A stretch of DNA of 64,000 bases, from assembly GCA_963691655.1 (NCBI GenBank), contig OY829329.1:66148852-66212851 (forward strand), in the 5' to 3' direction. The notes beneath the pieces were generated by a model. That model did not search any database. It had not been told where the DNA came from and saw nothing but the letters and a program-made list of their open reading frames with translations. Source of the DNA: Toxonevra muliebris. Its lineage: Eukaryota > Arthropoda > Insecta > Diptera > Pallopteridae. Every line of letters begins with the position of its first letter. Positions within the stretch are counted from its first letter, which is position 1. A program made the translations under genes and the position numbers. This document shows, one piece after another, positions 35,700 through 47,978 of the stretch.

Positions 35700-38421
35700 A
35701 TGGACAACATTGCCCGAAATCTAGCAACACTTATACAGTGTTGGCATCCAAAAGTAAAATTCGGCTGTGTCCATCGTTTCACTTCCCATCATTAAATGCG
35801 TTACATCAATTCTGTGCTTTTACACATGCCTAACGTTCTATACTTGTAAAAGTTTCACTTAAAAAAAATACAAATACACAACAACGCTGCTTGCGAAGAA
35901 TAAGAGAGTGAGAGAAATGAATTTGTTGTAAATTTGTGATGTTTGCATAGAGAACCGGTTGCCGATCGAGATTTCAATATCCTCCCATAAGAAGTTCACT
36001 TCAAAAAATTACAAATCCCTACTCTACAAAATCTAACCGCCGAAAAGCTAGAACCCCTCAAAACAGTTGACGATTTTACAGCTAAAAAAAAATGGTGTGA
36101 TGGAATTCAAAAGCAGTTAAGCTCTAAATTGAGTAAATTGGCTTAAAAAATTAAATATTTTAGAATTTTTTATTTGAAAATAAAATCTATTTTCCTTTCC
36201 ATTTGCTCTAATTGGATTGCTCTTTCTCTTTTTAGTATTTTAATTCAGTTCAATTGTTTTTAATGAATCATTTGACTGACATCGATTTGACATAAAATTA
36301 ATTTTTCAATATTAAACATAAATGTATTAATACAAGTTCAAGTATGTACTATAAACTATCAGATGAATAACAGTAAATTACAAGAGCATAGATAATTTAA
36401 GGTACAAGGTCATTCATACACTCATTCATTCAGTCAGTCAGTCAGTCACTCATAGAATCAATAAGAAAAACCAATTTAATTGTTATTATTTGTCGGAATA
36501 AATATTTGTTATTCTCGAAAATGAAAACGAAGAAGAGGAAACCGAATAACAAATACAAACAAATATTAGTAGAGACATAATAATATTTTGTCTACTATGC
36601 AGCAGCAAAAGTAGCAACAGTAGTTACTAACAAAAATATATACACTCATGCATAAACACAGGGAATACACAAAGAAATACATGTACACACACACACACAC
36701 ATAAGCACAAAATCGTCGAGTTCCACATAGTTGCAGTCAATCGTTCCAAAAGAAAATTGAAACTTATTGAAAGATTTCAAGTGGTGAACTGATTGAACAA
36801 TAAATACAAACATACACAAATATAATTCGACGACAGAAAGAGTGAGTGAGAGAGGGGGGGAAAAAGCAAACGTACGAGCACATTGGCAGCGCATATTTCC
36901 GTTCACATACACATGTGAATATACCGGTCGGTATACAAACACATGTATGTAGCTTGTTAGCCTAGTGTGTAACCTATTTGGCAGCCAAACAACAGCAACT
37001 ACAGATTGGCTTGCTATGCGATTTAGTGTGCAGCGTACTTCTTCTATCGTACTTTCGCTGTTTGGTGAGTTCTTCTTCTCTTCTTCTTTTTCAACTACTA
37101 CTACTACTACCACCATTCTGATTTAGCCTAAGTTGCCCAAACGTAAAAAAAAATAAAAATAAGAAAAGAAAAAAAACATGAAAATGTTTATTTTCTGTTG
37201 GCTGGCGACGTTAAAGACGCCAACGTCGACGAAGACGCCAACAAATTATTCAAGGAAGCTGACATGAAAGAAATGTAGAGCCTTTTACACAAAAGGATAA
37301 AGCCAAAAAAAAAAAAAAAAAACAAAAAAAAAATGGAAAAAGAACAGAAAAAAATTCAACCGCATTTTGTATCTATTGTAATCGTAGTTAGTACCATCAA
37401 GAGAAGTGAAAAAAAAATATGAAGATCCCTACCGCATATCCATAAAAATCTAAAAATATTGTAATCGTATTTATGTAGTTGTATGTATGTATGTATATAT
37501 GTTTGTTTGTTAGTATATGATAAAATTAAAGGCGAAAATGTTCATTCACCTCTTTTTGTATTGTGTGTTAGTATGTGTGTGTGTGTGCGGCAATGAGCGA
37601 AACTGTGTATGTTGGTAACAGTTACAACAACAAAAACCACAACTATTCTCTCTTTAACTTATTCCTCTCTCTCTCTCTTCCGACACTCCTTCTCTTTTGC
37701 ATCTCTCCATTAATGTGTTGATGGAGAGGGAAATTACAAAAAAAAAAACCAAAAACAAAAAAAAAAATTCCCCCCGAAAAGGAGGACATTCAAACGATTA
37801 GAGATTGTGTTGGTGGTTTTTGCTCTTTCTCTTGGATTGTGGTGAAGTTTTTATGGCGCTTATATGACCGATTTAATGGGATACGTGTTTACAGCTAAAA
37901 TAACCAACCCACTCACTAGGTTAGCTAGTGAGCGGTTGTGGTTTGTTTAGATCTTTACGTTACGATAGTGTAACATTCATAAATAAATAGATAAATAAAT
38001 AAAGAAATTATAAAAAGGAAAATTATAAAAACCAGTATGCAAAAGTAGGGCAAATGTTAAAAATAATTATACCCGTATAAAAGTTACTTACTTGCATAAG
38101 AGTGTGTAATTCGTATAAAATAGAAACGTACATTTCAGTTGCCGAGAGAGTAAGTATATATAAAAAAGAGAGTAAACAGTGATAAAGTGTGAGAATAACT
38201 TTTTGTTGTTGCAAATTGTTACGAGGCGTAGCTGCATATTTGAGCAAAAATGGATTCCCAAAAAACTTTAGAAATGTAATATCGTAGTTAGAAATAGACA
38301 AAGCGAAACAAAACCAAAATTTCTCTAACATAAAAAATAAATATTTTTTTATTTATTGGATATTTAACGGCCTCTGTTTTATTTATTATACATATGTATT
38401 CAAACCTTGTAAGATATATGA
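35700..38421. other. Gene-free stretch
   Basis: It has GAAGTTTCACTT-type words at 35850 and 35991, (GTCA)n at 36431-36447, (CA)n at 36685-36702 and A-runs at 37303-37330. A 156-codon minus-strand frame at 36646-37116 is dominated by V and C runs from microsatellites and is not credible as a gene. Confidence 0.5.
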
Positions 38422-38720
38422 CAGGCTGAGAGGAAAAGCGGGCTAAAATTTATATAAGTGTACAAAAGTGCTAGTGTCAGTGCTAGTATGGCATAAGTAA
38501 TACGGTTTAGAGTGAAAATGAAACGCCATAAAAGTAAGAACAAAAATGGTATAACAATTCTTTCAGAGCAATAACAGCATAGTTTTTTATTCCGTTTTCG
38601 CTCTGAACATATTTCGTTTCACTTTTGCTCTGAACATATTTCGTTTTGCTTTTGCTCTTAAGTAAAATTATTCCACTTTTTTCTGAACATAGAAGTTATA
38701 CCACTTTTCCTCTCAGCCTC
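38422..38720. mobile_element. MITE with AGGCTGAGAGGAAAAGYGG ends
   Basis: The terminal inverted repeat AGGCTGAGAGGAAAAGCGG (from 38423) is mirrored by CCACTTTTCCTCTCAGCCT (38701-38719). Inside, a unit of about 31 bp containing CTCTGAACATATTTCGTTT is tandemly repeated. No clear target duplication was found. No coding capacity. Confidence 0.75.
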
Positions 38721-38764
38721 TCATATGCAACGTTAATTTAATTGAATTCAATTTTATTGTTATA

Positions 38765-38805
38765 ATGTCCTGAAGATGACTTCTAATTGAAGTCGAAATA
38801 TTGAC
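38765..38805 (+). other. Penelope/hammerhead-like hairpin motif
   Basis: The sequence CTGAAGA (38770-38776), then a 6-bp stem GACTTC/GAAGTC with loop TAATT (38778-38794), then GAAA (38795-38798) has the order CUGANGA - stem II - GAAA of a hammerhead ribozyme core. The same arrangement is common in the terminal repeats of Penelope-like retroelements. I could not identify stems I and III or the cleavage site with confidence, and no RT-GIY-YIG frame is nearby. Confidence 0.4.
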
Positions 38806-39464
38806 AAACAAATATAAAAGTTTTTTTAAAAAATAAAAAATAACGTTTGTATAAAAAACTTTATTTTTACTTGGCCTTGAGCTCGATAAAAATTCACCAG
38901 TTAAATATTTTTTAATAAAATTACACAATCCTTACAATCATTCCAACTGAACGGCTTGTTTACTGCTCTCAGTAGATCCGTCTGATTTTTACATTCAGCT
39001 TTTTATTTTTCTTATGAAAGTTTTATTTTTAGAAATTATAAAAATGAAGTCTAGTTGTTCATTTTTACATAGTTTAATTTGTTTGATTGATTTTATCAGG
39101 AAGTTCTAGTGTTGTTGTAGCGATTTTTTTGTTTAAACAATTTTTGCATATACCGTAGTGGCCAGATAAAAGTTAACACCTCATAACGTTGAAAATCAAC
39201 TGAAATCGATTTCAGAAGTTGAAAAGTTTGGACAAAAGAAAACCCTTATTTGACAAAAGAAAACCCTTTACTTCAAGAAAATCCGTTTTTTATATTTATT
39301 TTTTTTTTTAAAGCAGATTCGCCAATTTTCAACCGTGCGTATGAATAACATTAACTAATTGTACTTGTACAAAAAATTATTATATAATTATTGGGAGTAT
39401 GAATGTATAAACACGTATTTATTTTTGTAATTTGGACATTTATTGTGAAAAAGTGATTATAAAT

Positions 39465-40481
39465 TTATTCTTTAAAGTATTGTCCATCGTTAGCCACAAC
39501 CTTTTCCCATCTTTCTGGTAGCATACGGATTCCGCGTCGAAAGAACTCCTCATCTTTTGAGGCTATCCACGAATCGACCCATTTTTTGAGTTCTTCGAAA
39601 GAACGGAAATGCTGTTCAGCCAGGCCATGTGTCATCGATCGGAACAAGTGGTAATCAGAAGGAGCAATGTCTGGAGAATACGGCGGGTGAGGTAGCACTT
39701 CCCATTTCAACGTTTCCAAGTATGTTTTTACTTGCCTTGCAACATGCGGCCGAGCATTGTCGTGCTGAAGAATAACTTCGTCGTGTCTATTCTCATATTC
39801 TGGCCTCTTATCCTTTAATGCTTGGCTCAAACGCATCAATTGTAGTCGGTAGCGGTCGTTTCATTCGGTTTTAATAGCTCATAATACACGACACCTTTCA
39901 TATCCCACCAAATACACAGCATGAGCTTGGATCCATGGATGTTCGGCTTTGCCGTTGATGTTGATGCATGTCCGGGCGGTCCCCATGATTTTTTACGCTT
40001 TGGGTTATGGTAACGTATCCTCTTTTTATCGCCAGTCACAATACGATGCAGAAAACCTTTATTTTCTGTCGTTCACATGGGAAAAATCGTCGCTCGACGT
40101 CTCTCGGCTTCAATTCGTACGGCACCCAATTTCCTTGCTTTGAATCATTCCCAATGCTGTTAATCGTTTAGAAATGGTTGATTGATCAACTCCTAAAGAT
40201 ACTGCAAGTTCTTGTTGCGTTTCACATGAATCTTCTTCGAGTAATGCCTTCAATTCTTCGTCTTCGAACTTTTTCGGGCCGCCTGAACGTTCCCTGTCTT
40301 CAACATCAAAATCACCACTTTTGAAACGGGCATACCACACCTGACACATTCTAACGTCTATAGCACAGTCAGGATAAGCTTCAGTGAGTAAACGATGTGC
40401 TTCAGTTGCGTTTTTCTTTAAATGGAAGAAGCAAATTAAAACTTCCCGCAAATGTTGTTTTGTTGGCACGAAATTCGACAT
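39465..40481 (-). pseudogene. mariner transposase, frameshifted
   Basis: Three conserved blocks in two frames cover the whole protein. 40481-40110 holds the N-terminal paired-type helix-turn-helix region (RFKSGDFDVEDRERSGGPKK, QQELAVSLGVDQSTISKRL). A WVPYEL block lies between the pieces in another frame. 40039-39836 has the first catalytic aspartate (VTGDKKRI) and [18 protein letters not shown]. 39839-39465 has the second (LQHDNARPH) and third (YSPDIAPSDYHLF) aspartates with 34 residues between them, the DD34D signature of mariner. Frameshifts fall near 40120-40145, about 40055 and about 39840. The similarity to Drosophila Mos1-type transposase is strong from general knowledge. The copy is inactive. 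Confidence 0.93.
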
Positions 40482-40624
40482 TTTCAGCTATAGTAAAACA
40501 CTTTTGTAAAATTATGAAAATTATTTGACAGATCAATTCTTATAGTATTTTTGGTGCTCTTCGAGATAGAATAGCTGTCAATGTCAAAAAAAAAAAAAAT
40601 GCCGCGTATGATAGGTATGAAGTT

Positions 40625-40937
40625 GACGACCTCGATAGCCTAGTGGATAGTGCACTAGACTTTCATCTGGGAGGTTCGGGTTCGATTCCCGTCTTCGTCT
40701 GGTGGTTAATTTTCATAACTTTCTTATATTCACTATCAATATGAAGTGTATGAGAATTATAAGATAGTGTACAAGTACACACATTGGTTGGTAATGGCAA
40801 AACCACCAAGCCGATAAAAAATTGCCACACCGCCGTTCGGAATCGGCGTTAAACTGTAGGTCCAACTATGTGGTATCACAATGGGCCGTTCAGGCCTAAG
40901 TGTGTCTCTCGACAGCCACTCCAACCTAACCTAACCT
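40625..40937 (+). mobile_element. Full-length tRNA-derived SINE, family 1
   Basis: A 313-bp insertion in the mariner 5' region is flanked by a perfect 12-bp target duplication, AGGTATGAAGTT (40613-40624 and 40938-40949). The head has box A TAGCCTAGTGG (40636-40646) and box B GGTTCGATTCC (40679-40689) in a tRNA-like segment. The body includes TTCTTATATTCACTATCAAT and the CCGTTCGGAATCGGCG hairpin. The 3' end is (CCTAA)n. This is the reference copy for the fragments at 11162, 16858 and 54298. Confidence 0.93.
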
Positions 40938-41219
40938 AGGTATGAAGTTAGTCACAATTACGAGTTTACACATTCATACTCCCAATACATTTATTTCAGT
41001 TATGGAGATTAGAGCTATTAAATGATAAGAATTAAATATTTTTATGCTTGGTGTATTCGCCTAACAGAGCTACCAGTTCTATCGCAAGTAGTACCCTGTT
41101 CACGTTTTAGAGTAAAGTGCTGGTTGATGGAGTAACAAGTTAAAAAAAATATATGGCATTTGCTTTTACCCTCACTTTATACTTTTACTCTGGTTTGACC
41201 CTTGAGTAAAGTATTTGTT

Positions 41220-41600
41220 ATGCTTGATTTTCAGTATGTCAAATTCATTCAAATTTGCCAACATATTGGCAAATTTCACATAGGAAATTTTCTCTTTCTC
41301 TCTTTTTGACAGGGAATATGATATAGTGAGAACCAGGCATTTCTCTGTTACTCTGAGTAAGAGAGAAAATTAGTGTTGCCTACTTTTTGATTTGTATGAC
41401 AACAAAAAATAAAAAACAAAAGTTTTTTTGCTAGCGCATTCAATTGGGAACATTGATTGCAGAGAGTGCACTATCTCAGTTTTAGATACGTTTACGCTCT
41501 AGGGTAAAACATTACTTTTTTACTCCGTTACTCAACACTTTACTCTAATGCTTGGTTTTCACTATGTCATATTCCTTGACAAAAAGAGAGAAAGAGGGAA
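41220..41600. mobile_element. Foldback cluster with ATGCTTGGTTTTCACTATGT ends
   Basis: Arms of 49 bp at 41292-41340 and 41548-41596 are reverse complements with about five mismatches. A third partial copy in direct sense starts at 41220. This suggests one small palindromic MITE (41220-41340) with a half copy of the same family downstream. No coding capacity. Confidence 0.75.
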
Positions 41601-42421
41601 TTTCTTATATGAGACATAAAATGTGAATAGTGCTATTGTAGTAGATCTTAGCTCAAGCGCTGTTTTGCGAAAAACCTAGTAAATTTACTACTATCGTAGT
41701 AAAGTCCGAACACTGATGCTGATGCTCTTTTCTTTGCTCTCTTGAACAGACATTAAATCACACTAGCTATTCTTCGCTCTCACTACAGAAACACCTCTCT
41801 TTTAGTCCGTACATGCTCAAGTGCATCTCTCTTTTTCAACCGCTGGATAGGCTCTCTTCTTTCTTTCAAAAAGCTTTTCAATTCAAGAGCAACTATCACA
41901 ATGATTGAGAAATTTATTGAGAATGCGTGTGAGACCTACAAGTTGAAGATTGGGCGAAGTGGTTGTTCCTGCGGCAGGTCATTGAGATGCCATTTGGGTG
42001 TTAGTTTCACCTTTAGTCAAGCATTTTCTTACGATTTGATCAGAGACTATGAAGCGTCTGAAAATCCGTTGCAGGTGTTAGTAATGAAACTCACTCTATC
42101 GTCAAGTTAATGTCTCTCGAAGAAGTAAGAAAGCTATCGATTGGTAATGACCTAGTCTAAAGAAATATGCTACTACCATAGCAAAAGTAACAAAGATGCA
42201 TTCAAATCAAGGTTGCCAACTTTTCAATCTTTGGAAACGGGGTAGGGTTTGAAGTGAAAATGACCGGAGGGGTGAGGGGGGTAGGGGAGGAAGTCAGTCT
42301 TTAAAATAAATTCCAAGACATACTATAACACTGAAATACAGTGTGAATATAACAAGATTGCGAAAACTTTAATTTTTTTTCTTATGGTAATATAATTTTA
42401 TTTACGGCAATATATCGTCAA

Positions 42422-43349
42422 CTATAGTTTTATCCGAGCCGAGCTATTTATTTTATATGCAGGAGGAATGGTTTTAAATGAGGATATTTCACGCTCAAAT
42501 TTCGCAGCAAGTTTGAAACATTTTAAGTCAATCGCAGATGCACCAAGTTTGCAATTTATGTAGGCGGTATCATCAGCTTCAGAAGTCACTCCGGTTAGTC
42601 TCGAAACAAAAATAGATTTTCTTAGTGGAACCACTGACAGGTTGAACGAGGGTAGCACTTCATCACCGGGTGAAGGAACAGGCGAGGAGACAGCGTCAGA
42701 CCAAGCATCAGTAACAGTTATGTGTTCAATGTCGGGCATTATAACAGAATTAGAAAGTGAAGGGCGAGCAGCGGTAACATTGGCATAGGAAACAGACAAA
42801 GTAACATCAGCTATAGTAGCAGCAGCATCAGCGTAAACGTCCAGTACAGGAGCAAAATCCAGCACTTCAACGATAGGAGAAATAACTTACTGGTGCAGGA
42901 CAAGAGCCAGCAGCAAAAACATTCAACGAGGAAGCATTTGGAACAGTAGGAGTTTGTTTTCAGGATCTAGTGCTCCGCTTGGGCACATTAGGCGAAGTTT
43001 GAATTACTGTAGAGTGGGATGCGTTAACCGAAGATTGCACAAGTTCACTCAGTGTATTAAGTTCGGATAATAATTTACCAACCGACTCACCAAGCTGAGA
43101 CACTTCGGAAGCAATAATAGCCTTATCCATCTTAACGCCCAGAAATTCACTCATCAATACAGACGATGAGAATTTACGGCAATGCGTGCAGAACCATTCT
43201 AAACCATTGTAGGAAGGGCTATGCAAAGCATCACTAATTCTTGCACTTACGTTTACACATTTAATGTGAAAAACATTGTGACAACCATTACACGATATGA
43301 AGTTATCATAGGTGCTCCACTCAAACTTGCAAACACCACAAGCTGCCAT
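42422..43349 (-). pseudogene. LINE ORF1 remnant with PHD-type zinc finger
   Basis: The first piece (43349-42960, 129 aa) has a Cys4-His-Cys3 PHD pattern: C4, C7, C20, C23, H28, C31, C54, C57 (CGVC, CNGC, FHIKC, WFCTHC). A helical segment rich in L, S and V follows. After a stop and a frame change, the second piece (42865-42422, 147 aa) ends with RKSIFVSRLTGVTSEADDTA and FEREISSFKTI, resembling the C-terminal nucleic-acid-binding domain of CR1-type LINE ORF1 proteins. A CAG-rich leader runs up to about 43550. No ORF2 follows. The copy is truncated and broken. Confidence 0.75.
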
Positions 43350-43559
43350 TTGAGGTTATAAAATTTTAGCGGCAGACAGCAGCAGCGGCAACACAGCAAC
43401 TGCAGAAAACAGCACGAAGCAGCGACAGCAAAAAACAGCAAAAATGTATTGTATTTATTTTTCTTAGATGTAGATGTATGCGAAAGCAGCGACGGTAGCA
43501 GCAGGAGCGCCAGTAATGGTAGCAACTACCGAAGAGCGACAGCAATCTTATCGTATTTA

Positions 43560-46500
43560 TAAATTGAAAAATAATTACAACTTCGCAATTATAAATACTT
43601 TAGAATTATTAAGAGCCAAAAAATTTAATTCAAAATGATGAAATTTCAGATTAAAGAAGAGATAAAAAATTAGAGATCAAAAAACACGTCCGCTAAGTAT
43701 GGCGTTGCCAGAGGTATGTGTAGGATAGAAAGAGATAGAAAGAGTAGCTAGTATTGCTAGGCTTACCAGAGTTGCATTTTCAGCGGTTTGCAGACGAAGT
43801 TGAATTATTTAAAATTAGTTTACAATACAAATTCACGTTTTGGTTATTCAATAAATGTTTTTATGTTTATATATTTATGTTTGTAAGTAATATATTCTTT
43901 GCACGCTTTTGCTCACGTGCATATCATGCATGCCCGTTAACTAATTTTCAAATATTAAATTTAATTAAAATGCTTTACAAACTAGAGGTAACTACGTGTA
44001 TACAAATATATTAAACCGCTAAATTGTTGTTTGCTTTTATATATTTTTCTAACTGACAGGAACAGGAAATTAAAAACCACAAATTTAAAATGTCTAAAAT
44101 ATCCGCTCTGGATATACTAACAATTAATTTATTAATAACTATGTATAGAGTAGTGTATTGTATGCACCTTACTGTATTTGAACACTTTACCATACATCCA
44201 TACTATGTTTTGACACTCCATAGTAACCGGATTTGGTGTCATCCATGCACGCCACGTATTACTCTCGCGAAACATGACAACGTTACCGCAAAATATGGTT
44301 TCACTTTGTAACTATATTTGAAATTATTTCATTTTTTTTTTTTTTTTTGTAAATTTTTTTCTGATCAATTGTTGCAAATATTAGTTTGAATTATTTAATG
44401 CGATTTGTTTTGAAATTTTTGTGGTTATGAATTTTATATTACGTATGTGATATTTTTATATTTGTGGTAAATTGTTCAATTAAATTTAATAATTTAAACA
44501 ATTTATATTTAGTCGTTTTTTTTTTTTTTTTTTTTGTGATAATTTTGAGTGAAAAAATATTTGAAAATGAAAAGAAATGTCAAATTTGAATGTTTATATC
44601 AGGAAATATTTTTTACAAAACATTTAATTTGTATTCCAAAAAGTAACTGAAAACATATTTCTATTTATGGGAATATGTCATTAGTAAATTAAAAATTTCA
44701 TACTCATCGAAATAACTTATAATATCTTGTAGTTTTCTAAACTACAACATTAACTATATGTTTAAAAAACCCTGCCGTTCAGGCTAGACAGGCCGGATAA
44801 TTCAGTTTAGATAGCAAACTCCACGGCAAGCAACATGTTTGCATCAGAAAATACTAATTAAGGGACAAAGCAATCAAATAAAAAGCCATAAATAAATGAT
44901 CTCAATAAATACATAAATACAAGTAAAAGAATACAAAACCAAACATTTATTTCTACCGTAAAAAGCCGTGAGTCGCATTGATTCATACTGAAATGCAAGC
45001 ACTCAAAACTGAAGACCCCCATAAATACAACCTAGCAGGCATAGGGGATCTCTCCAAATAAAAATGTAATGTTTCGACTGTGATACAATAATACAAAGTA
45101 ACCCAACACTAAACTTTGAAACAAATTGGTTAACTGAAAACCTTAAGGCAAACTTGATTTCGAACTACCGAATATGTTTCAAATTATCTACCTACAGCTG
45201 AAAATGTCAGATAATTCTTATGTATAAAAATTATAATACATTAAAAAAAGCAATTCATTGATATGAAATTGGTTAGAAAACAAAAAAAGAAAAAACTTAT
45301 GTGAAAACTACATAAAATGAGTTACAAACAAAAAGGAATTTACACAACAACAACAAAAAGAGAAATAAAAGTAGCTTGCAAACAATACAAAAGCTTTATA
45401 AGCACACTATGCTCTCATACACAAATTTATTTCGCTCTCTCCCACTCACTCTCTTTCGCTCTGACTCTCAAACACTAAGCTTAGAATCCACTGATAACAC
45501 AATGAAAAAAAAGCTCTTTTCCCTTGCTCATGCCTAAGAGCATATTCAGCAATTGAGAAGTAAAGTTTTCTCGGCCGCCCTTTTGCGCTCTATTATTAAA
45601 AAAGCTTTTTTATTTTAAACTTACTACTTACTACATTTTCCGGCACTATTCAACTGCCTACCTATCTACCTACATATCTACATTTATTACGCTCTATATT
45701 CTCTTTGTTTCAAATGTGTAATTTTTAATCGTGCTTTTTTTATAGGCCAAATATATGCAGCGACAGTAGTAGGAACAACAACAGCTGCAACACTCAACAC
45801 TTCACTGTCTTTGCGCTCTCTTTTTATGCTGTAACAGTAATATACGAGGCACGACTTGATTGTTCCTTAACTCACCAAAAAAAAACAAAAAAAAAAATAC
45901 AAAAACAACAACAACGAAAAAACTTCAGCTGTGCTGTTTTCATTCGGCAAAAATTCCTACATCAAGGTCAGCTTCGCACATATCATTATTCCCGATTGCC
46001 AATTCCCTGCACGCTGTTCGCCGTTCGCCCGCCGTTTTCTTTTACTTTTCACATGCGACCAGGTCGCGCCATATCAACATGGATTTTAAAGCTCAACACT
46101 TTTGCATTACAATCGAATTTAAACTTTTTTTCTTCCCTGTTTGTTTTCATTTCTTCTATTCTTTTCATTTCGATTTTCTTTTTTGGCCTTTATTGTTTTC
46201 GACATTGTACCCATGGGTGCACAAATGAAAAGAGTAGGGGAAGGTGGAGTTAAAGGAAATCAACAATGGCATACGCGATTGTTGCTTTCACTTGGAATGT
46301 TTGTTTAAAGGTTGATAGGAGAAGAGGAATCGAATTGCAGTTAGTCGTTGGAGGAAGGCAAGTAAGTTCGTTAGTCTGTGAGTCTGTGGGCCGTTCGGTT
46401 GTTCGATCCCTGCAGCTATCCATCGTCCCACATTAGTACTATCTCTCTCTCACTCTCTTTCTTTGTGGTAGATGTGTGTGCTATACTGTGATGTATGTAT

Positions 46501-47968
46501 GTATGTATTTGCTTTTGTGTCCTGTGTCGTCCTGTTTGACTTGTGAAATTCATGGCAGACTAGTATTTTTTTTCTTCTTTTTTTTTTTTTTTTTTTTCTT
46601 TTGTAAGTATGTATTTAAAGTGTGCTTAACTCTATTTGAACTTTGAATTTAAACACTTCCGCTTTTTCAAATGGGTTTTGATAAGGATTCACATAATTTA
46701 TTTGTGTTGGGCATTGTACGCTGATGCAGGTCTCAGTTTCATTTATTTATTTTATTTTTTCGTTTGCCTATTTTATTTTCTGGAATTTGATTTTAACTTA
46801 AACAAGAGGTAAAGACACTAGGGAGCTTATTTCAAATGATGGGGTTGGTTTTTGTCTCTAATGAAAAAGGCTTAAACACATGTGCTCATGCATGCATATA
46901 TTCATGTAGGAATGTCTGAGCGACGCACAAGGCATATCATGACACAAATAACCTTAGATAAGCAAAAACAAAATCTTTAATGTTAATATTTGAACATTTT
47001 TTATAAATAAATGATAATTATAATGTCAATAAAACTCTCTTGAGAAACCAATCCTATATAAGTAAATATTTAAAGTTGTTAGTACTTCACTTACACTCGA
47101 GAAAAAAAATATTATTGCTAATGTAATTAATATGAATTTGCTCTAACTGTATGAAATTCTCACCACATTTGTCAAAACTTGCTAAAATTTTTTCAATATT
47201 TTCATTTCTATTACTCTTTCTCTCAAAAGTGTAATATATAAAAAATTCAATAAGCCTTCCCTCTTTCTCGCTTTCACTCTTTTGTTCACCCGTTCTAAAT
47301 ACAATAACGCAATCAGCGTTTTGGCTATGATCTTAAAAAAAAGCTTTGTTACTTTTTTCAGTCAGATTCCACAAAAGAAGCGTCCCTTATTCAACTAAAT
47401 AATGATTTACAAAAGATTTTGAGTCTATATCGAACTAGAAATTATTACGTGGAATAAGAAGTCTCGCTGTATTCGAACTAATTGCCCAGTGTTCCTTATA
47501 TAATGCTTTTATTGTGGATAAACATTTTAACTCACGGTATGGGAAAATTTCAAAAATGTGTAAAATATAAATAACTGTATCGTGCGATGTAGTTCTCAAT
47601 GTAGTTTTCTCTCGCTCAATCTGCTGCGCAGTATGAAATCGCTACTCCAAACAGCTAAGAGAAGAGAGGAATTCAAATTAAAATACGAGCGGAGTTTGTA
47701 ATTATATGAGAGAGCACTTCGGATTCACTCGGTATGTTTTACTCAATTTACTCACACATATACATACATCATATTCATAGCAGAATTATTTGTTGGTGTT
47801 AAACGTATGAAGATCGACCATACTATACAAGCAGAGAGAGAGAGAGAGATAGAGAGACGCAGCCGTAAGCCCTCTCTCAATGTCATCTCATGTGATTTAT
47901 CGTAAAGTATTAAATGTAAAAATCAGCTGATGTAAATACAGGCGTTTAGCAGTCACTATTTACTGTTT
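43560..47968. other. Gene-free stretch
   Basis: It contains T runs at 44333-44348, 44517-44535 and 46569-46597, (TC)n at 46442-46462 and (ATGT)n near 46493-46505. A 122-codon frame at 45860-46228 begins in K/T-rich low complexity and shows no recognisable domain. Nothing else was supported. Confidence 0.5.
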
Positions 47969-47978
47969 ACATGTGTGT

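Larger units (their letters stand above)
39391..40985 (-). mobile_element. mariner transposon (mauritiana-type) with nested SINE
   Basis: The terminal inverted repeats begin TTGGGAGTATGAATGT (39391 onwards) and end with the complement (ACATTCATACTCCCAA, to 40985), matching over about 28 bp with few changes. TA dinucleotides flank both ends (39389-39390, 40986-40987). Removing the SINE and its duplication leaves about 1.27 kb, the normal size for a mariner. The transposase is on the minus strand and frameshifted. Confidence 0.92.

Noticed and set aside
36646..37116. 156-codon minus-strand frame
   Set aside because: It is made largely of residues from (CA)n, (CTA)n and GA-rich simple sequence, with no domain or splice context.
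37150..37280. Frame with GDVKDANVDEDANKLFKEAD-like text
   Set aside because: It arises from a short AAGACGCCAACGTCGACG duplication and has no ATG or acceptor upstream.
41901..42110. 69-codon frame with a CSCGRSLRC motif
   Set aside because: No family match, no splice sites, and the length is within chance.
45860..46228. 122-codon plus-strand frame
   Set aside because: It starts in A-rich K/T low complexity, ends in F-rich sequence and has no recognisable motif.
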